From: Otatea glauca
Taxonomy: Eukaryota; Streptophyta; Magnoliopsida; Poales; Poaceae
Assembly: GCA_036346275.1 (NCBI GenBank)
Contig: CM070722.1
Location: 29,160,859-29,224,858 of the forward strand
Reading direction: 5' to 3'
DNA: 64,000 nucleotides
In this document: piece after piece, positions 21,501 through 33,500 of the stretch
How the letters are laid out: every line of letters begins with the position of its first letter
Position numbering within the stretch: position 1 is the first letter of the stretch
Notes under the pieces: generated by a model
The model's database searches: none
The model's input: only the letters and a program-made list of their open reading frames with translations
What the model was told of the DNA's origin: nothing
Position numbers and translations under genes: made by a program

Positions 21501-24500
21501 ATGAAAGCACACAGATAATCGTGAGTGCGCAAGTTAAGCAACTGACATGATTGAATATTTTGCGAACATTTTGTCACAAATCCCAATGAATTATTTGTGG
21601 GTGCAGATAAGGGGTGCAGCTGACCCTATGCACATCAAAACATTTTCGATATGCATAAATCAGCTAGTTTATAATTTATAGTCTATACCCATCTTAATCT
21701 ATTGTAGTTATTGGCCTCTATGGTATGTATATGTATAGTAGTGCATGTGCTAGAATTGTATAACGTGGTTAGAAGATTGTATCAAAATGTGGGTAACAAA
21801 TTGGAATCACAACAAAAATGATGAAACATATGTTATATACAGTACAATTTTCATATTCTCACTGTGAATAATCATGTTTTTCAATTAATCATATGGCTTT
21901 GATCTGCACAAAAATTTTCAATCATTCCGATACCTACCTTCTTTTTTCTCTTAAATGCAACCAAAAGATGACTCATTTAATTAGATCAGGTAACAATAGA
22001 CACTGGGAAGGGGAAACATGGAGAAAGATGGCTCATCATTGATGAGAACAGTACACCTATTCATTTAGCAAGGGTATAACTAGAATAAAAGAAGAAAAAG
22101 TGCTCTAGAAGTTGCCGAATGACTTATTACTAGAAAAGAGTTGAGAAGGTTAATTAAGAGGGAGTATGTTTTATTTGAATAATGCATACATATATTAAAA
22201 AAGGACATATCTAGTGCAAATCAACATTTTAGATGTGATCGGCAATTAAACCATACTATGAGCTAAACACCAAATTAAAATAAAAACTTCCAAATAATAA
22301 GTGTGAGCGTAGTTCTTAATTTATGACATCTCTGATTAATATATATTTGGTCAAATTCAATATTTTTGGGAGAAAATATAAATATCTAACAGATTATAAG
22401 TTAAAAACTAAAAATACAAAAGGACAACGGGCCAATTACTTAGTAACAATACAAATGATACTTGCAAAATAAACTTGGTGTCAGACATGGGATGTCATTT
22501 TCCAATTTACATATCCTTAAAGTGTTACAAAGCAAGTTTTCCAAAAGACTGAAGTTATTGTACAAAGCAAAAAAAAATCACTTCTCCTAGCTCATTTTGA
22601 ATTTAAAAATTGAAAAATGGTAGTGAAATACTCGATATGTCATCTCCTCAAATTTGTTGTTTACAAATAGAAATGGTTTGCTTGATTCTACCTAAACATG
22701 TGCTGTTGATAAAATGCCCCGTGATGTCTCACTGACATGTGGGTCCTAGGGTCACATGTTAGTGAGACAAACGGAGCATTTTATCAATTACGCCAAGTAA
22801 AATGAGGCATATGATCAATTCCCCCTTTAAAAAGCTAATAAAAGGAAACCTGCTTTAGACAAGCATCACCTTTTATACCCAAGTTCATCCATAAATATAG
22901 ATGCGAAGTCCCACGCATTTACTGGCTCCATATTTGTTATGAAATATGCCTAAAATAGATAAATGTGTTACATAAACATAAGCTCAAAATCATGTCTTAT
23001 AATTCACTAATCGTATCATACTTGCCCGCCTGTAGTCGTTGCACCCTCTTTGGTAGATAAAGCCTTCTCTGCACATATATGACCATATGCTACATTTTCG
23101 ACGTAGACATAATCATCGTTGTTCTTTCCATCACCAACGATGACCTGTAGTGGGCACATGATTTCTGAAATTCACTTCAAACGATAAGAACCTAAAATTT
23201 CTACCAAAATGTGTTGTTTTGAAGAGTCAAATATAATTCGATAGAAGTTAAACTGTAATTTCATAATAACATTATGTTTCTCTTGTGTGTTCTACAAAAA
23301 GAATTTTATATGGTAACTTGAAGTTCAAAGTGGCATCAGAATTGCAAGTGCTCTGGTGTTGTAGTGCAGTACCATATAGTTTCTCATATTAAGAGAACTG
23401 CACTACTGTGATCTAAAATCCGCTCAATGTTCAACCTACCCATTAGGTAGATATATGCATACATAGCACCCTACTTACACTTTCGTCATCATTCCTTGCA
23501 AAAAGTTTAACCCAGAGGTGCTACATTTGAACCCAAGAAGCAATTATATTATAACTTTCTTTAGACAAGCAATGTGTGACTAACTCCACCACACAACCCC
23601 ACTTGAATCATATGGGCCACCACACTAATGAGACGGGTATTACAAGGACTACCTTAAAGCCCATGCAATTGCCAAGCTAAATCAGGTTAGAACCGATTGT
23701 GATGTAGCATTGGGCACATCACAATCATGGGGCTAAACTCTCCTCTATTGTTGTTCTAGAGGCAAAAAAAAACCGCTGCCAACCCAGAAAACACCACATA
23801 CTCTGGTTGGAACTAATATTTGGGTGAGAAATTATGAAATCCTCGAGGTTGGGTGTTAAGAGGGTAAAGTTGAAGCCCTAGCTTGAGGAGATATCCCCTT
23901 AATTTTTCCTTATTTGTGGTTTTCTTCAAAAGGTGAGTATTCCTTCAAACCCCTTTAATTTTACAGTAGGTGATTCGATATGTCGTAAAGAGAGTTTAGG
24001 TTACACTGGAATTGTGTGTATCCTATCAAATTTCACACCCTTTATTTGACAAGCACACATCCATTTATCTTTGAAGTACTCTGGTGTTAATATAGAATTA
24101 TTGTTGCTGTAATATGATGAATTTTAGAGTTTAGGTTGTGTAACCTACGTCTCTCGTTCGAGGATGCTTGTTTATAAATATGCTGAAATGGAATATTTAT
24201 AAGCAAGCACTCTCGAATTGTTCATGTTTTTTTGGACAGTTCGAGGATATGTGGTTCGGGCAAGTTCCTAAGCTGTTGTATAACTCTGAAGAAAGTTTTG
24301 GCAGTATCTCCTTGGTGTTCTAAAGATAGACACCCCTCTTGACTTACTGTCAAGACGTGTATTTGGAGAACAGTGGGGAGATGCTGTCGAAATTTTCTCT
24401 GGAGTTGTACAATAGCTTAGGAATTGCCCGAACCACATATCCTCGAATGGGATTAGGACCTAACCTAATTAGAGATTAAGAGTCATAGTTGGTACGTACT

Positions 24501-27500
24501 TAGTTGGTCAACAGATAGACGTTTCTTCAAGATCATTCAATTATTAATGCTTCCACCCTTATTTTCTTTCATTGAAGTCAAAAGGATTTCAAGCTTACTG
24601 CATTAGGTTATTCGATATAATTATTGATGTTTTCAATGTATGTCTCTTGAGTAGGGAACTGAAAGCTCTTAACTAGGGAAGAATGTATCGTGAGTAAAAT
24701 TATATATGTTGAAACTCATTCTCTATTTTCAAGGTAATTAAATAATGTCTCAATATTTTTAATAGCTAGCTGTCACTCCAGTTTTTTCTTAATTTATTGT
24801 GCGTAGTTTAATTGCAGATGGACCGTGAAGAATGGATGTATCAAAAAATACGTGTGAGTACTGAATTTTAGAGGGGTGTTGAGGAGTTCAAAAAAATTGC
24901 AAAAGAAGACATGGTGAAGAGGGGTGTAAACTTCATATATTGTCCTTGCTTTGATTGCACTAATCTCAGGAGATTAAACAGCTTAGCTCAAATTAAAGAC
25001 CACTTGATTTGAAGTAGCTTCGTGAGGAATTGCACATGTTAGATCCATCACGGAGAGACAAGTAGTACCCGTCCGGTATGCAACGAAGATATGCTAGAAC
25101 CCGATCACGAGTTACAGATCCCATGTTACAGCGTGATATGTTAGAGGAGGATAATTTAGAGCAAATGTTCTGGGATTTGGAGGGAAATTACGTGGAAAGA
25201 AAGTTTAAAATATTTAAAAGCTTGATGGAAGGTGATGCCAAACCATTGTTTTCAGGTTGCAAAGCGAAATACACCAAGTTGGGTTCAGTCCTTGCATTGC
25301 TCGAACTGATGGCAAAGCACCGTTGGATAGATACAAATTTCAATACACTTTTAGTTCTTCTATCGGATGTGTTTCCGGAGGAAAATGAGTTAACAACAAT
25401 CATTTATGAAGCAAAGAAGCTACTATGTCCTATGGGAATGGAAATAGAAAGGATACATGCATGTCCAAATGATTGCATCTTGTACTGTAACGCATATAAG
25501 GAATTGCACGTTTGTCTAGTTGTCGTGTATCCCAGTACAAACAAAAGGAGAAGCATAATGACAAAAAGCGTGAGGGCCGAGACGAGGATGGTGAAGAGGT
25601 TATTAAAGGGACACCGGCTAAGCTATTGTGGTACTTGCCCATCATTCCCCGTTTGTAGCGGTTGTTTGCAAATCTCAAAGAGATAAAATTGTTGCGTTGG
25701 CTTTATAAATCTCGAAAGGAAGATAGCAAGCTGAGACACCCCACTGATTCGACTCAATGGAGAAACATTGATTGAAAACATGAGGAGCTTGGCACTGATA
25801 TGAGGAACATAAGATTTGGATTGAGTACTGATGGAATGAATCCGTTTGGTAATATGAGCAGTCATCACAGCACTTAGTTAGTTCTGTGTTGGTTGTGTAT
25901 GAAGCGGATCATGATGTCGTTACTAATCTCAGGACCCAAACAGGTGGGAAATGATATTGGTGTATACCTTGCACCACTGATTTAGGATTTGGTAAAATTG
26001 TGGAATGAGGGGGTCGCAGTGTGGGATACATACAAAAGAAAGAATTTCACCCTATGTGCTATGATATTTTGCACCATAAATGATTTTTCGACCCTTGGTA
26101 ATTTGGCAGGCTACAGTACAAAGGGAGCCAAAGCGTATCCTATTTGTGAAGAGGAGACTGAGAACTTGTGACTACTGAATTCCAAGAAAACTATAACATC
26201 CCAAATTTTGTTTTTCTTGGATTTAATATGTTTTTCCTTTATTATTGAATTTCCTGGGGTTTTATTGATTTATTTGGAATTTATGGAATTAAGACTTTTG
26301 CTATCTTTTATTTACTTAGTGAAAAGTGTTAATGATCTTTTGTTGGAAATATTTAGGGCTCTAAATGTCTTAAAATATTTTCTGGATTTTTTGGGTGTCT
26401 TTTCTATTTATTTGGGCTTTGTTTCATTATCTGAATTATTTTAATTTGAAAATGATTTATAAATCGCTAGAATAGTGTTGGGCCAAAACCCATCCGTTCC
26501 GGACTATTTTCCCCGCGTCGTCGGCCCGTGCAACCGGCTCTGTAAACCCTAGAAGCGCAACCATTGGATTTCAATCCAACGGTTGTCATCGCCTCGCGCA
26601 ACCGCTCGTTGTCAGCCGCTCGTTCGAATCTGCGTGGACGCTCCGGATTGCGCCGCGTCGGCTTCTTCCGAATCCGCCGTGCCGCCATATCCCGCAATCC
26701 TTGGAATCTGATTTTTGCCTTGTTTCGCGCTCGTATAGGCCCTATTTAATGCCCCGTCGTCACCCCTATGTTGCGCACGTCGAGACGAACCAACAGCCCC
26801 ATCGTGCGGATCCCGAGCAGCCGCCTGTTGCCCGCGTGAGCTAGCCGTTGTTCCAGAAGAAGTTGCCCCGTTTTTCGCTTGGGACGTCGCCGTCGGTCTG
26901 CTTCTACCGTCACCAAGGCCACCGGCGGGTTGCTCTCGTCAAGTCACGTCGATCTCATCTGGGAACGTCATCGGAGAAGCTCTCTAGCGCCGCGGCCGTT
27001 GTCTTTGTCTCCATATCCAGTGAGCAGCGCCGCTGTTCCGCCATTGTTCCTCGCCGTCAGCCCCGTCCATCCGATCTTCTATGAACGGTCGTCATTGCGT
27101 CGCGTGTTCGCACCCATTGCTTCGGCTCGGGTGAATCCTGTCCGTCGGATCTGTGATGAACGGATGAGATTTTACCACTTGGCCATGTGCTCTGCAAGCG
27201 TCGCCGTTGGATCGTGATCGCAAGGCGGTGATTGATCCCCGTGTGGTGTAGCGCTGCAGCCGCCCGATCGGATCCGTGCGGACCAGATCGCATCGGCACT
27301 GTGACCAGTCACGTGCCGCCGCATGGCATGCGCGACACCCGAAGCTTCATTGACCATGTCCACTGTGCGTGCGTTCAGTGCCGTGGACCGGGTCTATACA
27401 CCCGCGACACGTGTCGGGCCGTGGTGCTGCCGCATGTCCCCTGACGTCATTGTGACGTCATATATCGATTTTGCCGAAGAAAAATAATTAACAAAAAATC

Positions 27501-30500
27501 ATATTTGGTGTTGACGTCAGCATGACGTAATAAATGCTATTTTCACGTATAAAAATAATTCGGTTAATTCGGTTTTCCAATTTTCTGATTTATCTTTTAT
27601 TTGAAACTTTGAATAGCTATATCTTTTGCATTTGAGCTCCGACTGAGGTGATTCCAGTTTCTAAAAATTCATAAAATCAATTCTATTTAATGGTGAATTT
27701 TATTTAATTTTTGAAGTTGATCTTGCTCTCTGTTTTTAGTATTTATTGTTTCTCTTTCGTTTTGTATAGACGTCGAGTTGCCCGATGAGTTTGTGATCGA
27801 GGATCCAGTACCCGAGCAAGGTCAAGAGCAGGAGTCAGAGCTATTTGAAGGCAAGTTGTGCTTTGATCATGTTGAACCGATGTTTAAAATATTATATTGT
27901 TTCAATGTATTGCATACTAATTCGATTATTACTTGTTTCAATTATGTTGGGTATAGTTATTCATCCAATTGTGATATATCCACCTTGCCATGTCGTATGT
28001 CTTATTTCAATTGTCACCCTAGAATGGTTTAATAATAATTTTTAGCTATAATTGCCAATGTGGGTAATTAGAATGCAAGTAGTATGCCTAGTCGTGCAAG
28101 GAGTCATCATTTTATGTAAAAATAGTTAATCTTGCTTAATGATTATGGAACATGTTTATTAACTTGTGTGTTGGGTGTTGTCACACAATGTTGTTGTTGT
28201 TGATGGCACGTGGTGCATGGTAAATCAATCGGGGTGGTAAAATGATTTAGACTAAGGCAAGTGGCATGTATTTGTGGTGGGCCAATGTGGCACTTGGGCG
28301 ATCGCATTGCTTTTTGTGATAATTGATGGTTCATGTTTATAGTGATTTTTAGTTAGTCTAGCCTTGGTCAATTAAGGACTTAACCTTGCAAGAATTTGAA
28401 CTGAGTCATTCATACAACCACAAGTCTGGTATGGGACAGACCTAGCTGATTAATTTGTTGAGTCTAAACTTTGGTACTATTTGTGGTGGTGTGAGGCTCG
28501 GGTAGTGGTATCAGTCCTCGCACGGGTATGCTCACATGGCGCAAGAGGGGGGCCCTAGATGTGGTAACGAGTCCCACAAGTGTTGAAACCTTAGCGGGTT
28601 GTACCGGGTTTAGACAGGCATTGGAAAGACTTTGTTATAATCACTCACCTTTGTGGTGTATGGTTGTACCTTGTGGGTAATGTGTATAACCTCTACAGAG
28701 TGTAAAACCTATTCGAATAGCCGTGCTCAAGGTATTGAGCATTGCTCGGTGATTACAGTCAAGGGTTAGATTTTACAGAAAATAAATGTAGGTATGGATG
28801 TGGAAGTGTGGAATAAGGTTATGAGTTGGTTATTGGAAAACAAATGAGAAATGTACTATTGTTATTATATGTTTTACTATCTTTCAATCTATTTATGCTA
28901 TTCTTTTACAAATGCTATTATGCAAATTAACCATATTAGCCTATCTTTTGTAATAAGCCATGCATATAGTATATTAGACTTGCATTCTATGCACGACATG
29001 TTGAGTGCTTTATATACTCACCCCCTTGCAACAAAATATCACCAGTTGGAGAAGAGGCATCGCCTGCTTTTGAGGAGGGGTTTCAGGAAGGGGCGAATAA
29101 CTAGGGTGCGAACCTTGTCAGTTGCCTATGGCAGATTGAAGGGTTTTCTACGCTTATGTTTATTTCCTCCATTATTTATTTACTTTTCAGTTTTAGCCCT
29201 GCGAGGCATACTCATGTAAGGTTGACCATAAGGTCGTCCATAGTTATATTTTATATTGATGAAGTCTTTATTATGTTACCGTTGAGTATGATTGTGATAT
29301 TCATCAATGTTGAGTCTGTGTGCACTAGCGTGATCCTAGACTAGTGCGGAATACACAGAGGGTCTGAATTTGCATATTCGGGTCCCGACAAAAACTGTGT
29401 ACATGGGTCACCGTAGATTTCTACCTCGATGTAATCAATACCGTAAGATAGATGACAAATTTGATGAGAAGAGAGAAGTTCGTTTGGCCCTGTAGCTTAT
29501 GAGTGGAAGGCAAGTATATTCATGTGTGGAGGATATCGATGTTCAGTATAGAAAGAGCTGTAAATCTGTTCGTCTCAGGACCATTTGGATGAAGAGGTTG
29601 ATATTTTGGGAATTACCATATTGGAAGGAGTTAGATATCCGATATTGTATTCATGACATGCATGTTGAGAAGAATGTTTGCGACAATTTGGTTGGCATCC
29701 TATTGAACATACTTAGGAAGACCAAGGATGGTGTGAATGCACGCTGCATCATAGCCTATATGGGGAATCAGGCCCAAGCTTGTAGTGATAGAGGAGGATG
29801 GAGAAGGTCCTTACATCCCGCTGCATGCTACACCTTGTCCAATAAGGAGAAAGAAGACCACAGCAAGTGTCTACAAGGTCTTAAAGTTCCATCGGACTAC
29901 TCCACAAATATTAAGAACCATGTGTCCATGGATGATTTGAAGTTGCTTGGTATGAAGTCCTACGACTGTTATGTCTTGATGACCCAAATGCTCCCTGTTG
30001 TAATCAGAAATATTCTGCTAGAGGATGTCAGGTTGGCAATCATGAAGCTATGTTATTTCTTCAATGCCATTTCTTGCAAGATTATTGACCCCGATGTGCT
30101 AGACAACTTACAGAGTGAGGTGGTGCAGACTCTATGTCAGCTTGAGACGCATTTCAACATTTCAACCATCGTTCATCGATGTCATGGTCCACCTTGTTGT
30201 TCACCTTGTTAGAGAGATTAAGATATGTGGACCCGCATTCCTACATTACATGGATCCGTTCAAGAGGCACATGGATATATTAAATTCATACTTGAGGAAT
30301 CGGTCGAAGCCTGAGGGTAGTATTGGTGAAGGTTATATGGGACTGAATAGGTTATGGAGTTTTGCGTGGACTATCTAGGTAAAAGACAAGCAATTGATGT
30401 TCCTATATCTTGTCATGAGGGCAGACTTGGTGGCAAGGAACCATTGGGTCCAAACTAACGAATCCACAGTTTGATATGTATTATAAAGCTCATTTGACAG

Positions 30501-33500
30501 TCTTGCAGCACAGTACAGAAGTTCAACCATACATCGAGCAGCAGAAGTTGACATTATGGGAAGAGAATCCACATGGATGAGCTTTCCATTACACGAGAAC
30601 ACAACGATCGATTTCTCACATGGTTTAAAGAAAAGGCGAAGGTCTTCGTTAGTGAGGATGTCAAATGGTTGGCTGACGAACCAAAATTTAATGTACAGAC
30701 ATGGTAGGGGTACGATATTAACGGCTACACCTTTTACATTGAATGTCAAGATGCAAAGAGTACTATTCAAAATAGTGGTGTGAGCATAGATGCTTTGTTC
30801 AATGATCACTCGAAAAGAGGATCCTCAACAGCAATGAACTCCTACTACAAGATGATCGAAGAAATTTGGGAGCTCGATTAAGGAATATACCAAGTTCCAT
30901 TGTCCCAATGTAAGTAGGTGAGACTTCCACATGGAGTGAAGGTCGACAAGACAGGTTTTACTCTTGTGGATCTCAATAGACTCACCTACAAAGATGAACC
31001 ATTTGTCTTTGCGAAGCAAGCAAATCAAGTCTTCTACATACGTGATCCGGTCAATCTGAGGTTGCACGTCGTCCTTCATAACAAGAGGAGGATCGTTGGA
31101 GTTGAAAATATCGCAGATGAAGAAGAGTACAACCAATTCAAGATGGGGCATGTCTTAGCACTGACGACGACACCCATGAAATAAATTACATGCGTGTAGA
31201 TCATAAAGAAGGGTTGTATTGTAAATAAATGAACTATTTTAATGTTAGTTCATTTTATCGGGCCATTTATTTGGTTTAACGGCCGCTACTATTTAATAGG
31301 CCCGTTTTATTATGCCATTTATTTGGGTAAAGTTGTAAGATTGCCATGTGACATGGATCACGTTTGCTTTTATATTTCTTCTTTATGTCACCGCTGTGGA
31401 CAGTTGTTGATAATCTCGTAGTTCTATTATGTATGCATAAAAGAAGATGAACTAGATGCTTATTTTGGTACTAGAAATACATGAATATATTTCTCCGAAT
31501 GTTGGTAATATATAAAAAAATTAATTTGAAAAGAAAATGAGTTTTTAGCCTAAAATCTAGTTACTAGTATCTTATTTTGGATTTCTACTTGTATTTTTCT
31601 TAGAATTAATTGTAAAATGATTTTGAAAATAGCTCCAAAATGAAAAACATAAAGTTAGTCATTCGTATTCAAAATATTATGCAAATGACCAACCTATCCT
31701 AAGTTTTTTCATTTTGAAACTAGCCCAAAACTAGTCTTGACCTATATTAGTCATATTCAAGCATTTTTGTGAAAGTTTCTATCTAGTCGAAAGTTCATTT
31801 CAATGGTGACTCTTTTTTCAAAAATTATTTTTAGAAAATCTTTGTAGTATCCCAAATTATGCTTCTATAAAATTTCAAATATATTTTAAAAATATATGCC
31901 TTTTCTCTCTTTGATCAAATGCTAAAAATTCAGACAATCTCAAAACCAGGATGACATAGTGAAATTTGGCATATTGCAATCAGCTTGTACATGAAACTGT
32001 AACATCCCATTTTTTATTTTTAATTAACTTAATATGTTATTTGTGCATTTATGAATTTTATGAATTTATTGGATTTTTCTGGATTTTATTTGCATTTATT
32101 AAATATTTTGTATGTTGGTCTTTTGAGAAAAGTATTTATTTATTAAGAAAGTCAAAATAAAGTTTTATTAAGAATATTTTATTTGGGTTTCCAAAGTCTC
32201 CACATATTTTTGAGAATTTTTCTGGGATTTATTTGAACGTATTTTAAATTATGAATATTGGCCTTTTGTGAAAATTAATTAAATACAGATAAAATTTATA
32301 TAAAGTTTGGATAGAAATATTTTATTTAAGTTCAAAATATGTCAAAGTAATTTTGGGATTTTTCATTGAATTTTGCTGATATTCTATCTTCTCTAAATTA
32401 ATTAGTTTATTTAAAAGAATAAATTTAATTGATAAACAGTGACGGGCTAGAGCCCATCACTGTGCGGCTCGTCGGCCCAGCCGTTGCTCAGCCTACTGTA
32501 AGGACCCGAATCCACTGATTCGAACCCACTGTGTTTACCGCACTAGTCCAGGATCAACGCTAGTGCACACAGCTCAACATTGGTACATATCACATCATAC
32601 TCAACGATAATAGAAATAGTAGTTCATTTATTGATATAGCTAAATGTATGATCTTATGACCGACTTACATTATTAAGCCACGCAGGGCAAGACTAGAAAT
32701 ATAAACTAATAATTAAGCAGCGGAAAGTAGAAAACGTAGATAGCTCATCAGTTCACCACAGACAACCGACAAGGCTCGGACCCTAATGACTCGCGTCCTC
32801 CTGGAACTCCTCCTCCAACACGGTGTGGATTCTTATTTATTGATTATTGTTGTTGGCAAGGGTGAGTACTTAAAGCACTCAACAAGTTGTGCACAGAATG
32901 CAATTCTATGTAACTATATGCAAGGCTTATTCCAATGGATAGACTATCATGGCTATTTTGCAATAAGCAGCATTTATGAACAAATACAATAAATAGATTG
33001 TAAAGACTGTAAAACAAATAACAATAGTAAATAGATTCAGTATTTCTCAAGTAAACCAAGTTTCCAATCGTAAATCAAATTCCATCTTCCACATGACATT
33101 CCGCCATCCCAACCAAGTTGTCCAGTCAATTAAGCTAACCCTTAACTGTAATTCTCGAGCATTGCTCAATACCGCGAGCACGGCTATCCGAATAGTTTCA
33201 CACTCTGCAGAGGTTATGCACTTTACCCACGCGATACAACCAAACACCACCAAGGCGAGTGATTATAACAAAGCCTTTACAATGCGCTGGTTTAACCCGG
33301 TACCACCCGCTAAGGTTTCAACACTGGTGGGACTGGTTACCACATCCAGGGCCCCCCTCTTGCGCCATGTGACTTACTCCATAACTCGGGAACTCACACC
33401 GACCAAGATAGTACCAAAGCTAAGACATTGCAAATTAATCAGCTAGGCTGGCCCATACCAGGCATGTGGTTGCATGATTGACTCAGGTCAAAGGCTTGCA

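Larger units (their letters stand above)
24818..31226 (+). pseudogene. TNP2: TNP2 transposase of CACTA-I, split by a solo LTR
   Basis: TNP2 is the En/Spm catalytic transposase acting in the nucleus on element ends. Starting at ATG 24818, right after a TTGCAG acceptor-like site, reading gives the transposase-associated domain (DREEWMYQKI, then CPCFDCTNLRRLN), the IERIHACPNDCILY motif (about 25446-25485), GLSTDGMNPFGNMSS with a catalytic aspartate (about 25816-25860) and GNDIGVYLAPL. The LTR at 26192-29390 then interrupts; beyond it the frame resumes as TVYMGHRRFLP, followed by KRLIFWELPYWKELDIR, HDMHVEKNVCDNLVGILLNI and the DUF4218-like tail, ending near 31226. Stops at several points (for example in the FEF/W... 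N-terminus and near 25980) make it non-functional. Confidence 0.9.

Noticed and set aside
23398..23412. CACTACTGTGATC as the left TIR of CACTA-I
   Set aside because: Only the first seven bases agree with the right TIR, the flanking triplet (CTG) does not match TTA, and no motif array follows directly.
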